From positions 1-45,764 of the forward strand of contig JACMPG010000325.1 in the NCBI GenBank assembly GCA_014377625.1: a stretch of DNA of 45,764 bases, written 5' to 3'. Under the pieces are notes generated by a model that ran no database searches, was not told where the DNA came from, and worked only from the letters and a program-made list of their open reading frames with translations. Below, piece by piece: positions 15,344-23,550 of the stretch. Numbering within the stretch: the stretch's first letter is position 1; each line of letters starts with the position of its first letter. The stretch is from Spirosoma sp. (GTDB lineage: Bacteria > Bacteroidota > Bacteroidia > Cytophagales > Spirosomataceae). The position numbers were made by a program, and so were the translations under genes.

Positions 15344-17107
15344 TTACCGGATTTCCATCTCGAAGGGCAGCCGGGCCTGTACGCCATCCAGCGTTTTCAG
15401 CTTTTTCACGTACTTGACGTACGGAGCCAGCTCGCCAAGCTGAGCCATGATACGAGCGTCCTCGTCACCGCCGAGCGAACTCATCAGCTTCTCGAAAAAC
15501 GGCTTCTTACGGGGCTGATACTTTAGTTTATAATCGCCGTCTTTGAGTTTGGCTGACTGAGCCGCCAGTTTGATGGCATCGTCCAGACCGCCCAACTGAT
15601 CGACCAGGCCGATGGCTTTGCCCTGCGCACCTGTCCAGACGCGCCCACCCGCAATGGCCCGCAGGCTATCCACAGGCAGTTTACGCCCAGCCGCGGCCTT
15701 GCTGGTGAAGTCACCATAAATCCGGTCAACGCCTTTCTGAAGTACCTGCTTCTGCAACGGCGACATCTCGTGCGTGAGGGCTGGAAAATCGGCGTTTTCG
15801 TTGGTCATCACCCGGTCAAATGTTACGCCGAGTTTGTCTTTGAAGAAATTGTTGGTGTTGAACAGCAGCGCAAATACGCCGATAGACCCCGTAATGGTGT
15901 TGGGCTGGGCCACGATCTTGTTGCAGCTCATGAGCATATAATAGCCACCCGATGCCGCGTAGTCGGACATGGACCCAATGACGGGCTTTACTTTTTTGGC
16001 CAGCTCCACCTCGCGGTACATTACGTCGGACGCCAGCGCACTGCCCCCGCCCGAGTTCACCCGCAATACAATAGCTTTTACTTTGTCGTCCAGCCGCGCT
16101 TTGCGGAGTTCTTTCACGATGGTTTCCGATCCGATGCTGTTGTCGTTGCCCGTGCCGGAGTTGATATCGCCGGAGGCTATGATGACCGCAATCCGGTTTT
16201 TCGATGAGCCGGTGTCGTCTTTCCGGTCGGCGTCCTGGTATTTGTTCAGGCTGATGTACTCGATTTTCTTGTCGGCGTCGAGTTTGAGTTGGCTTTTGAT
16301 GATGGTTTCGAGTTCGTCCTGGTAGCCAACGTTGGTTACGAGTTTAGCCCGCAGGGCATCTTCCGGCTCCTGAATGGTTAGTTTATTGGCGTAGTAATTC
16401 AGCGAATCGACGCGCAAACCCCGGCTTTTGGCGATGTTGACCAGCATGTGGTCGTTGATCGAGTTGAGGAAGGAGCTGACCTGTAGTTTGTTGGGTTCGC
16501 TCATGTCCTCGCGGATAAACGGCTCGATAGCACTCTTGAACTGTCCCACCCGGAAGATTTCGGGTTTCAGACCGAGTTTATCCAGTGCGCCCTTGAAGAA
16601 CGTCAGTTCGGCGTTCAGGCCGTTCCATTCCATACCACCCACCGGATTGAGGTAAATCTTATCGGCTACCGACGCTACGTAATAGCCTTTCTCACTCATG
16701 GTTTCGGCGTAGGCATACACGAATTTTTTCGACCTCTTGAAGTCGATCAGCGCATTACGAACTTCTTCGATGGAGGCCCAGCCTGCCTGTGGGTTTTCGC
16801 TTTGCAGGTAGATGCCCTTGATGTTATCGTCGGTTTTGGCGGCTGTCAGGGCTTCTTTGAGTTCGATCAGGCCGAGGGCGCTGCCATCGCTGCCGCTGAA
16901 GCCGAGGTCACTGAATGGGTTATCGACGCTACGCTCCTGAATGGGCTGGTTGAGATCAACTTTAAGTACTGAATTTTTAGCCACGCTGACTTTGCTGTCC
17001 GATGACGAGATGGCTGCTCCAATACCGATCAGCAGTAAAAAACCGACGAATGAAAACAGCAGCAACCCAACGATGGTGGCCAGAACGTATTTAAGGAATT
17101 GACGCAT
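15344..17107 (-). CDS. sppA: Signal peptide peptidase SppA, long (67K) type
   Basis: 587 aa, the double-domain form. One N-terminal membrane anchor (about 8-33) precedes two tandem S49/ClpP-like domains. The N-terminal domain has YAETMSEKGYYVASVADKIYLNP, whose lysine corresponds to the general base. The C-terminal domain has VNSGGGSALASDVMYREVE and SDYAASGGYYMLMSCNKIVAQP, containing the nucleophilic serine, followed by TGSIGVFALLFN. SppA degrades leftover signal peptides within the inner membrane. A -7-like box, TATTTTTG, lies 42 nt upstream on this strand. Confidence 0.93.
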   Translation of the reverse strand: MRQFLKYVLATIVGLLLFSFVGFLLLIGIGAAISSSDSKVSVAKNSVLKVDLNQPIQERSVDNPFSDLGFSGSDGSALGLIELKEALTAAKTDDNIKGIYLQSENPQAGWASIEEVRNALIDFKRSKKFVYAYAETMSEKGYYVASVADKIYLNPVGGMEWNGLNAELTFFKGALDKLGLKPEIFRVGQFKSAIEPFIREDMSEPNKLQVSSFLNSINDHMLVNIAKSRGLRVDSLNYYANKLTIQEPEDALRAKLVTNVGYQDELETIIKSQLKLDADKKIEYISLNKYQDADRKDDTGSSKNRIAVIIASGDINSGTGNDNSIGSETIVKELRKARLDDKVKAIVLRVNSGGGSALASDVMYREVELAKKVKPVIGSMSDYAASGGYYMLMSCNKIVAQPNTITGSIGVFALLFNTNNFFKDKLGVTFDRVMTNENADFPALTHEMSPLQKQVLQKGVDRIYGDFTSKAAAGRKLPVDSLRAIAGGRVWTGAQGKAIGLVDQLGGLDDAIKLAAQSAKLKDGDYKLKYQPRKKPFFEKLMSSLGGDEDARIMAQLGELAPYVKYVKKLKTLDGVQARLPFEMEIR

Positions 17108-17148
17108 GAATAAAGAAATGAATTAGATGATTTGCTATCTGTACTAAC

Positions 17149-17156
17149 CAAAAATA
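17149..17156 (-). promoter_or_regulatory. -7 box TATTTTTG upstream of sppA
   Basis: The reverse complement reads TATTTTTG and fits the Bacteroidota TAnnTTTG element, 42 nt before the sppA start. I could not find a convincing TTG-type -33 element at the expected distance, so this is tentative. Confidence 0.35.
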
Positions 17157-17239
17157 CGTCGGCACCGTCCGTGTCCTGCGTCGGAAAATGTTGAATGGAA
17201 ATATAGAAACACAGCCGGTCTGTGCTGTTGGCAGATGCA

Positions 17240-18445
17240 TCAGCGCAGCGCCAGATAGAGATTTCGTAGGCCCAGAAAGAGAGTAACGACTACCACCAGC
17301 ACCAGTGCCGCGTTTTGCCAGCGGTTGTTGCGGTACGAAGCGGGCAGCAGCGTCTTGTTATTGACCGCCACCAGCAGGAATACCGTTACAACCGGTAGCA
17401 ACAGCCCGTTTACGGCCTGCGCCATTACGATAACCGGCACGGGCTTTACATTCAGCAACCCGAACACCAGGCCAACGCCCAGCACTCCGAGCCACGTATA
17501 CCGGTAGGCTCCCGCCCGCGACGACCAGCCCAGCAGACTCTGACCCGTAATGGCAGCCGCCAGCGGGGCCGTCAGGGCGGAGGTAAAACCCGCTGCGGCC
17601 AGGCCGAAACCGAACAGCGCACCCGCCCCGCTACCCAGCCGGTCGGTAAACGTTTTGGCTACGCCCGCCAGCGTAAACTCGCCCGTAATGAGCGTGCCCG
17701 ATATCAGAATCGCCATCGAGATCAACCCGCCCAGTAGCACCGCCACACCGAGACCCCAGCGCATTTCGGACAGGGATTGTCGCTGGCTGGCCTGCCCCAT
17801 GCCCGATCCCATGAAGAGGTTGTACGGCACAATGGTCGTGCCAATCAGACCAATGACCAGCACCGTTGAGTCGGGTGGGAGACTCGGAACCACCAGCGAC
17901 CAGGCCAGATGCCCCAGATTGGGCGCGGTGCTGACGGCTACCCAGGCAAAGGCAACGCCCATCCCGAATACAATCAATCCCAGCAGTTGAGCCAGCCGCT
18001 GGGTTGATCCCTGCCAGAGTAACAGACCGCAGCTTAGCCCCACCAGTCCCGTCAGCAGCGGAACCGCGGGCGAAGCCGTCTCGGCATACAGCAACAGCGA
18101 CAGCCCGGAAACAGCCCCGAGAATATTACCCGCTTCGTAGGCCGCGCAGCCCAGCGTAACGGCCCCAAACAGGCCTATCATCAGCCACCGGATGCGCGGG
18201 CCGTAGGTTTGCGTCAGCACCTGCCCCATACTCAGCCCCGACGCCAGCGTAATGCGGGCGGCTGCTTCCTGCAAAAGAATGGTAGCCCCGGTCGAGAACG
18301 TCAATGCCCAGAGTAAATCCAGTCCAAAGCGCGACCCGGCCAGCGTACAGGTCGTTACGGTGCCGGGACCAATAAAAGCCGCCGAGATAACCGACCAGAG
18401 CAGTACGCTGCCCAGGCCTGAACGGAACGAGATCGATTTTGCCAT
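17240..18445 (-). CDS. Nramp/SLC11-related transporter with non-canonical metal site
   Basis: 401 aa with about 11 helices and an Nramp layout. At helix 1 the usual DPGN is replaced by GPGT (residues 26-29, within FIGPGTVTTCTLAG). At helix 6 the usual MPHN is VPYN (206-209, within TTIVPYNLFMGSG). Canonical members bind Mn2+/Fe2+ through that Asp, Asn and Met, so the metal specificity of this protein cannot be inferred from the family name; Mg2+ or another substrate is possible. It is divergent from the ADP-ribosylglycohydrolase gene across 90 bp. sppA starts 133 nt downstream on the same strand. Confidence 0.82.
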   Translation of the reverse strand: MAKSISFRSGLGSVLLWSVISAAFIGPGTVTTCTLAGSRFGLDLLWALTFSTGATILLQEAAARITLASGLSMGQVLTQTYGPRIRWLMIGLFGAVTLGCAAYEAGNILGAVSGLSLLLYAETASPAVPLLTGLVGLSCGLLLWQGSTQRLAQLLGLIVFGMGVAFAWVAVSTAPNLGHLAWSLVVPSLPPDSTVLVIGLIGTTIVPYNLFMGSGMGQASQRQSLSEMRWGLGVAVLLGGLISMAILISGTLITGEFTLAGVAKTFTDRLGSGAGALFGFGLAAAGFTSALTAPLAAAITGQSLLGWSSRAGAYRYTWLGVLGVGLVFGLLNVKPVPVIVMAQAVNGLLLPVVTVFLLVAVNNKTLLPASYRNNRWQNAALVLVVVVTLFLGLRNLYLALR

Positions 18446-18535
18446 ATATAGCTACGGTTGGAGACAGGGCGCAAACTACGGATTCTGCTCTGTTGTCGCT
18501 TACTTTACCGAATAGATTCCCTATCTCTCCCGTTT

Positions 18536-19780
18536 ATGCGTCCTGTTATTCGTTGCCTCCTGCTTTGCCTGCTCATTGCCACTATCCATCCGGCTATCGC
18601 CCAGAAAGCTCCCGCCCGTACCGTTCTTTACAACAAAGTGCTGGGTATGCTGCTCGGCTCGGCCATTGGCGATGCGATGGGTGCCCCCACCGAGATGTGG
18701 ACCCGCGACGCCATCGCGCTGGATTACGGCCTGGTGAATCGGCTGGATACCATGGTGCGCGAACCCTCGCCGGAGGGAACCTGGGTGTACAACCTGCCCG
18801 CGGGCGGCACTACCGACGATACACGCTGGAAGATGCTGGCCAGCCGGTACCTGCTGACCCAGTCGCGGACGCTGGACCCCAAAGCCTTTGCGCAGACCAT
18901 TCTGAACGAGTATCAGAACAGCATTCAGAAACTCAAAAAAACCGAAGGTCTCGACCCCGAACCTTACGAACAGCGCAGCCGCGAAATGGCCTGGCTTCAG
19001 GAGTGGGTGCGGGTGGCAAGGCCGTATCTCAAAAACGATCTGACGGGCTACGCCAACGCGTTAAGCCGGTTTTACGGGGGCGAAAACGTCTGCGCCGGGA
19101 TGCTCTACGCCCCGTCTGTTGGGGGTTTCTATCCCGGCAACCCCACCGACGCCTACGCCCAGACCTACGCCATCAGCATCTTCGATCAGGGCTACGCCCG
19201 CGACATTGCAGGGCTGACAGCCGCGCTGGTGTCGGCGGCCATGGCCAGTAACGCCACGCCTGAGTCGATCCTGAACGTGCTGCGGGATGTGGACCCGGAG
19301 CGGTTTTTTGAGAGTCGGCTGGTGGGGCGTTCGTCGTACCGGGTTTATCGGCAGGCCCGCGCCATTGTGGCCGACGCTAACAGGATTCAGTCGACGAGGG
19401 GACTGGTTCTGACCATGCCGATGCCCCGGCGCGGACCGGTAGATACGCTGATGCTGGCCCGGATGCAGCGGGCGTATACGTTGCTCGAAGCCCAGAACGA
19501 AGACCTGCCCTTCCATGCCGCCGAAATCCATTTAGTGAACCTGACGGCTTTACTATTCAGTAATTTCGATTTCGAAAAAGCCATGACGTTCGTGATCAAC
19601 TATGGCCGCGATAACGACACAACCGGGGCCGTAACCGGAGCCATCCTCGGCGCTTACTGGGGAGCCGACAAGCTGCCGAAAGATATGGTCGCCAAAGTCC
19701 TGGCCGTCAACAAAGAACGGCTTGGCACCGATCTCGAAGATGTAGCCAACAAACTCACCGACCGCATTATGGCCCGTTAA
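18536..19780 (+). CDS. Secreted ADP-ribosylglycohydrolase family protein
   Basis: 414 aa from the ATG at 18536, which gives a clean signal peptide (MRPVIRCLLLCLLIATIHPA, cleavage after AIA); the frame is open to 18458 but without such a signal. Core motifs are present: GMLLGSAIGDAMGAPTE, GGTTDDTRWKMLASRYLL and GRDNDTTGAVTGAILGAYWG, which hold the acidic residues that bind the two metal ions in DraG-type enzymes. Such enzymes remove ADP-ribose or related N-/O-glycosidic groups. Export to the periplasm suggests a nucleoside- or glycan-like substrate rather than cytosolic protein ADP-ribose, but this is inference. Confidence 0.85.
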   Translation: MRPVIRCLLLCLLIATIHPAIAQKAPARTVLYNKVLGMLLGSAIGDAMGAPTEMWTRDAIALDYGLVNRLDTMVREPSPEGTWVYNLPAGGTTDDTRWKMLASRYLLTQSRTLDPKAFAQTILNEYQNSIQKLKKTEGLDPEPYEQRSREMAWLQEWVRVARPYLKNDLTGYANALSRFYGGENVCAGMLYAPSVGGFYPGNPTDAYAQTYAISIFDQGYARDIAGLTAALVSAAMASNATPESILNVLRDVDPERFFESRLVGRSSYRVYRQARAIVADANRIQSTRGLVLTMPMPRRGPVDTLMLARMQRAYTLLEAQNEDLPFHAAEIHLVNLTALLFSNFDFEKAMTFVINYGRDNDTTGAVTGAILGAYWGADKLPKDMVAKVLAVNKERLGTDLEDVANKLTDRIMAR

Positions 19781-19909
19781 CGAAATCATTATTCAAGGTT
19801 GTTCTACGATAAGTTCCGGCCAGACCACTACCGAATGATAAACTGAACGCGCTGATTATCAGAATATGTCGTAAATCGGCTTGTCAATCTACCACGCCAT
19901 AATCTGTCG

Positions 19910-20728
19910 ATGTTTTACCGTAAGTTCCCACCATCTGCTCACCTCACTCCCTTTGTGGAGTGCTATTTTGTGTGGGAAAACCAGGCGGTATTAGCGATGC
20001 CCCTCCGCATCGAATCGCCCCCGAGCGGGTTTGGGTCGATGGTGTTCAACTTCGGAGATGCCTACTGGGCATCGACTGCAAAGCATGAGTCATTGCTGGC
20101 ACCGGCCGCTTTCGTGACGGGGCAGACTACCCAAAACTACACCTTAGATTTGGTGGGCCGCATTGGTATGGTGGGCGTGGTGTTTAAACCGGCGGGGCTG
20201 TCGTCGTTATTTGGCTTGCCGATGTACGAGTTTACCGATGAGCGCGTAAATCTGACCGACGCGCTGGGGCAATCAGTCAGGTATCTGCACGAGCAAATTC
20301 TGGAAGCCTTTACGCCCAATGCCCGTGTTCAGGTGCTGGAGCAGTTTTTAGCCCGGCAACTGCTCAAAAAAGGCCCCGTTTTTGACCGCACAGATTATGC
20401 CGCCAACCTCATTGTTGACCGAAAAGGTATGGTTAACGTGAGCGAACTGATGGACGATTTATACGTGTGTCGTCGGCAGTTTGAGCGGCAGTTTCTGCAA
20501 AAAGTGGGCGTAAGCCCAAAATACTACGCCCGCATTCGGCGCATTGGTTATCTGTGCGCCCAAATGGCGGCCCAGCGCTGGCAGGTGGCCGACTGGCACG
20601 AGTTGATTTATCAGTGTGGCTACTACGACCAGTCTCACTTTATCCGGGAGTTCACGGCCTTTACGGGCAAGCGGCCCACGCTGTACGCGAAAGACAACCA
20701 GGAACTGACGCATTTTCTGGATGCGTAG
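19910..20728 (+). CDS. AraC-family transcriptional regulator
   Basis: 272 aa. Residues 1-about 150 form a sensor domain of the DUF6597/AraC type (FVECYFVWENQA, GRIGMVGVVFKPAGLSSLFGLP). The C-terminal 110 residues are the AraC HTH: MVNVSELMDDLYVCRRQFERQFLQKVGVSPKYYARIRRI (in parts) and YQCGYYDQSHFIREFTAFTGKRP, the standard DQSHFIREF second helix. No membrane segment is visible. It lies 94 nt upstream of the secreted DinB gene, whose promoter region has direct repeats that may be its binding site. The two-gene arrangement suggests local regulation. Confidence 0.87.
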   Translation: MFYRKFPPSAHLTPFVECYFVWENQAVLAMPLRIESPPSGFGSMVFNFGDAYWASTAKHESLLAPAAFVTGQTTQNYTLDLVGRIGMVGVVFKPAGLSSLFGLPMYEFTDERVNLTDALGQSVRYLHEQILEAFTPNARVQVLEQFLARQLLKKGPVFDRTDYAANLIVDRKGMVNVSELMDDLYVCRRQFERQFLQKVGVSPKYYARIRRIGYLCAQMAAQRWQVADWHELIYQCGYYDQSHFIREFTAFTGKRPTLYAKDNQELTHFLDA

Positions 20729-20752
20729 GTAATTGGAGCAGAATGTCGCATT

Positions 20753-20788
20753 TGTACAATTTCCGGCCCTGTACGGCCCATAGCTTTG
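20753..20788 (+). promoter_or_regulatory. Candidate regulated promoter of the DinB gene
   Basis: TAGCTTTG at 20781-20788 matches the TAnnTTTG -7 element, 34 nt before the ATG. Just upstream, TGTAC occurs at 20753-20757 and 20770-20774 and CGGCCC at 20764-20769 and 20774-20779, direct repeats on a 10 to 17-bp spacing as expected for AraC-type operators. No good -33 box is seen, in keeping with an activator-dependent promoter. Confidence 0.4.
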
Positions 20789-20822
20789 TCGTATTATTCA
20801 CACTATTTTTACCAATACGACA

Positions 20823-21437
20823 ATGAAAACCCTCATCCTGATATTCCTGCTTACCAGTCCCGCACTGGCCCAAACATCCGCCAAACTCTGGATTGAAGCC
20901 GATCGCCAATACACGCTCGATAACCTCCGGCGCACCCGCAACGACATCATCCGCGAAACGGAAAACCTCAGCCCAGCCCAATGGGCCTTTCACGAATCGC
21001 CCGACCGCTGGAGCATCGGCGAGGTGGTTGAACATCTGGCTCTGTGGGAAATTATCTGGGCGAGGGAAGTACAGATAGGTATCAGTAACAAGCCTATGCC
21101 CGAACTAAATCAAACCTGCAAAGCCGACAGCAACTACGTGATTTGGATTATGGAACCCAACCCCCATAAATCGCCCGATTTTTCGCGGCCAACGGGATTC
21201 ATAGAAGGCAGAAATAACCTGGCGTTTTTCCTGAAACTTCGTGAACAGACGATTGGCTTTGTCGAAAAAACAAAGGCTGACATGCGTGCATACTTTGAAC
21301 TGACCCAAACCGATAACCCCCGAAATATGCACCAGGTCTATATTTATCAGTGGGGCCACGTGGACCGGCACCTGCGCCAGATCCGTAAAATCAAACAGCA
21401 CCCGAATTATCCGGCGACTTCGCTATCAACCAAATAA
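20823..21437 (+). CDS. Secreted DinB-like four-helix protein
   Basis: 204 aa with a short signal peptide (MKTLILIFLLTSPALAQ). The mature part has the DinB/DUF664 pattern: LDNLRRTRNDIIRETENLSPAQWAFHESPDRWSIGEVVEHLALWE contains the first metal-ligand histidine region (EHL), and the end has YQWGHVDRHLRQIRKIKQHPNYP with the final HxxxH pair. These four-helix-bundle proteins bind a metal ion and some are thiol-dependent transferases; periplasmic members are common in Bacteroidota, with unknown substrates. It is followed after 12 nt by an NTF2-like gene. Confidence 0.82.
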   Translation: MKTLILIFLLTSPALAQTSAKLWIEADRQYTLDNLRRTRNDIIRETENLSPAQWAFHESPDRWSIGEVVEHLALWEIIWAREVQIGISNKPMPELNQTCKADSNYVIWIMEPNPHKSPDFSRPTGFIEGRNNLAFFLKLREQTIGFVEKTKADMRAYFELTQTDNPRNMHQVYIYQWGHVDRHLRQIRKIKQHPNYPATSLSTK

Positions 21438-21449
21438 ACCTCCGAAACC

Positions 21450-21890
21450 ATGCAAACCACACAATACCAATCTGTTTCTGAACTAAGCCGCCAGGGAGCC
21501 TGCTTAGCTTTCTTCACCGCCTATGACGACCTCGACACCGCCCGCATGATTGGCCTGGCCGCCCCCGACGCTACCGTGCATTTTTTGCCCCTCGGCAACG
21601 ATGGCAAGGGTACGTTCTGGGAGTTTGGTAAAGTCGTCTGGGACTTACTCATTGACTGTTTCCCCGACATCAGCAACACCGTCGATAAACTCACTACGCA
21701 CGATGACACCATTACGGCGAACGTAACCATTGGTGGCACTCAGGCGAAAGACTTTATGGGTATTGTAAGCAAAGGCTGCCGCTTCAACTCCGACCATATT
21801 TTTGTATTTCAGTTCAACGAAGCTGACCAGATTCAGCACCTCACGATTAACTGGAACCATGCTGGTTTTGTGAAGCAGTTGGGCAGTTAG
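21450..21890 (+). CDS. NTF2-like (SnoaL-type) protein
   Basis: 146 aa, cytosolic, no signal peptide. The cone-shaped NTF2 fold is suggested by an early helix (ACLAFFTAYDDLDTARMIGLAAPDATVHFLPLG), a central WDLLIDCFPDISNTVDKLTTHDDTITANVTIGGTQ strand region and a final HIFVFQFNEADQIQHLTINWNH sheet (all seen in parts). Members include small hydrolases, isomerases and ligand-binding proteins; no catalytic residue can be assigned. It is 12 nt downstream of the DinB gene and ends in a 14-bp hairpin terminator, so AraC-controlled DinB and this gene may form one transcript. Confidence 0.8.
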   Translation: MQTTQYQSVSELSRQGACLAFFTAYDDLDTARMIGLAAPDATVHFLPLGNDGKGTFWEFGKVVWDLLIDCFPDISNTVDKLTTHDDTITANVTIGGTQAKDFMGIVSKGCRFNSDHIFVFQFNEADQIQHLTINWNHAGFVKQLGS

Positions 21891-21910
21891 GGTAGAAACA
21901 GGTTCGTTTT

Positions 21911-21951
21911 GAAGCTGGTGGGGTAGTTGGTTTTGCCACCCCACCAGCTTC
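21911..21951 (+). terminator. Hairpin terminator after the NTF2-like gene
   Basis: Perfect 14-bp arms GAAGCTGGTGGGGT (21911-21924) and ACCCCACCAGCTTC (21938-21951) with a 13-nt loop lie 20 nt after the stop. No long T-run follows. Confidence 0.7.
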
Positions 21952-22040
21952 TGTGTTGGGCTGTTTGCACCGGATACTAAACCAGCGACTAATTAGTGGT
22001 TACTTTTCTTTAGTTTTCAGGCTCATAATCAACCGCTTCC

Positions 22041-22682
22041 ATGAATGCCACCCGCCTGTTACTTGTTGATGACCACCAACTGATTTTAGACAGCCTGCAA
22101 ACCCTATTCGCGTCCATACCGAACGTACAAGTTATCGGTATCCTGAACGATAGCCGCCGGGTGTGCGAAATGTTGCTGAATACCCCCGTCGATGTACTCG
22201 TGTGCGATTTGCATATGCCCCACCTGTCGGGTATCGACCTGACGTTGCAGCTAAAACGAATCCATCCAGCTGTGAAGGTTTTGATACTGACTATGGCCGA
22301 CGATGCCCAGACCATTCGGGAGGCTGTGCGGGCCGGCGCGTGCGGTTACGTGCTGAAGCGGGCGGGTCGCAGCGAACTTGAAACCGCTATTACCGCCATC
22401 ATGCAGGGCAACCGCTATTTCAGCCCCGACGTGCTGGACCAACTCTCGCAACTTCAGGAAACCGGCCCCAACGACCATGACCCCCTAACCTGCCTCACCG
22501 ACCGTGAAGTGGACGTACTACGGCTCATTGCCGACGAAAATCCGACGCATCGGATAGCCGAAAAATTATTCATCAGCGTCCCCACCGTAGAAACCCACCG
22601 TCGGCATCTGATGCAGAAACTCGGCGTAAAAAGCGTGGTGGGCATGGTTAAGTTTGCCATGAAGTACGGGCTGGTTTCCTGA
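22041..22682 (+). CDS. NarL/LuxR-type response regulator
   Basis: 213 aa. The receiver domain (1-about 120) has the acidic pair D10-D11, phosphoacceptor D56 in VCDLHMP, T84 and K106. The LuxR-type HTH (about 145-213) has CLTDREVDVLRLIADENPTHRIAEKLFISVPTVETHRRHLMQKLGV (in parts). It should activate or repress transcription after phosphorylation by a sensor kinase, but no intact kinase gene is nearby. Only a kinase C-terminal remnant lies immediately downstream on the other strand. A perfect ACTAATTAGT palindrome (21988-21997) sits upstream of the start and may be autoregulatory. Confidence 0.9.
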   Translation: MNATRLLLVDDHQLILDSLQTLFASIPNVQVIGILNDSRRVCEMLLNTPVDVLVCDLHMPHLSGIDLTLQLKRIHPAVKVLILTMADDAQTIREAVRAGACGYVLKRAGRSELETAITAIMQGNRYFSPDVLDQLSQLQETGPNDHDPLTCLTDREVDVLRLIADENPTHRIAEKLFISVPTVETHRRHLMQKLGVKSVVGMVKFAMKYGLVS

Positions 22683-22697
22683 GTTCGGCACGGCCCG

Positions 22698-22880
22698 TCA
22701 GCCCAGCCGGTTCGTGGCATTAACCGGAATTGAAATGCTGTGTTTTACGCCGGTATCCGCGTTCGATTCAACTGACCATTGCCCATCCAGTACCTTAAGG
22801 CGGGCCGCTACGTTTTGCAACCCCCGCCCGTCTTTCCCCTGCCCATCAATCCCCCGGCCGTGCGTCAATTTTGTGGTGTT
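22698..22880 (-). pseudogene. Remnant of a sensor histidine kinase (C-terminal ATPase end only)
   Basis: The frame ending at the TGA 22698-22700 encodes about 55 recognisable residues: HGRGIDGQGKDGRGLQNVAARL, then LKVLDGQWSVESNADTG and KHSISIPVNA. This is the G1-G2 end of a HATPase_c domain of the NarX/DegS type; the first Asp of the expected DxGxG motif is replaced (HGRGID). Nothing before it looks like a kinase: no N-box, no phosphoacceptor His, and the region upstream is occupied by the start of a lipoprotein gene. It faces the NarL-type regulator, its likely former partner. I read it as a deletion remnant. Confidence 0.6.
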
Positions 22881-22950
22881 CGTCGGTATCAAAGCCGATT
22901 CACCATAAACCAAAAAACGCATCAAAACCACACCGAAAATTTCCGTACTG

Positions 22951-23415
22951 ATGCGGGCGGGCCTTCTGGCCCTGACCACCGGCTGCAAAAAAAACGAAGC
23001 CGCCCTGGAATTTGAAATGATGGACGCGCCCTATACCGCGCAACTCGCCTTCAAGACCAAAAGCCAGACGTTTGCCACTAACGCCGAGGGTATAAACATT
23101 GCCAAAGTAGTGCTGGAGCGTACGGGTTCGTACTCCTTTGCGGGTAACGTGACGCTCATTGACGAATTCGATTTTGTGCTGGCCACCGGAGCCGCCACCA
23201 ACCACAAGGTAACGTACACCACCACCACTGGCGATAAGACGCCTACCAGCATGACTACGCAGGTAGGCCAGACCAATATTACAGGTACAACTACGTTTAC
23301 GGGCGGCACTGGGCGTTCTGCCAAAATCAAAGATAGTAGTCCAAGCACCGGGCCACCCGCAGGTGTAACGGGTGAGGGTGCCTGGAAAGAAGAAGGTGGC
23401 AACGTACCCTTTTGA
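22951..23415 (+). CDS. Probable lipoprotein of unknown function
   Basis: About 154 aa. A short hydrophobic start ends in LALTTGC-KKN, a plausible lipobox. The mature part is beta-rich and Thr-rich (VTYTTTTGDKTPTSMTTQVG, ITGTTTFTGGTGRSAKIKDSS) and ends with TGEGAWKEEGGNVPF. It has no recognised domain; it resembles small allene-oxide-cyclase-like or unknown outer-membrane lipoproteins only in a general way. The start is uncertain: in frame at 22921 an ATC stands where the leader pattern (caccataaacc ... aaaacc) would predict ATG, giving a longer and better signal peptide. Confidence 0.6.
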   Translation: MRAGLLALTTGCKKNEAALEFEMMDAPYTAQLAFKTKSQTFATNAEGINIAKVVLERTGSYSFAGNVTLIDEFDFVLATGAATNHKVTYTTTTGDKTPTSMTTQVGQTNITGTTTFTGGTGRSAKIKDSSPSTGPPAGVTGEGAWKEEGGNVPF

Positions 23416-23431
23416 TATTGAGGCTCAATTA

Positions 23432-23470
23432 TCATGGTTTACCATGATGTGAAATCATGGTAAACCATGA
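23432..23470. repeat. Fourfold-symmetric palindrome built from TCATGGT/ACCATGA
   Basis: Two 17-bp arms (23432-23448 and 23454-23470) are perfect reverse complements around gtgaa. Each arm is itself almost palindromic: TCATGGT, two bases, ACCATGA. Four half-sites therefore lie in 39 bp between the lipoprotein stop and the HTH gene. It could be a terminator or a cooperative operator. Confidence 0.7.
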
Positions 23471-23550
23471 GATGTAGGGAAAAATTCATCAGCCACCTTT
23501 GATGCGTTGATGGGGCGTTGGCCCGCCGACCTGCTCTCCCCACTACTGCC

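Noticed and set aside
15107-15526. Plus-strand open frame crossing the sppA end and the 15246 hairpin
   Set aside because: It is made of repeat sequence and the antisense strands of two clear genes.
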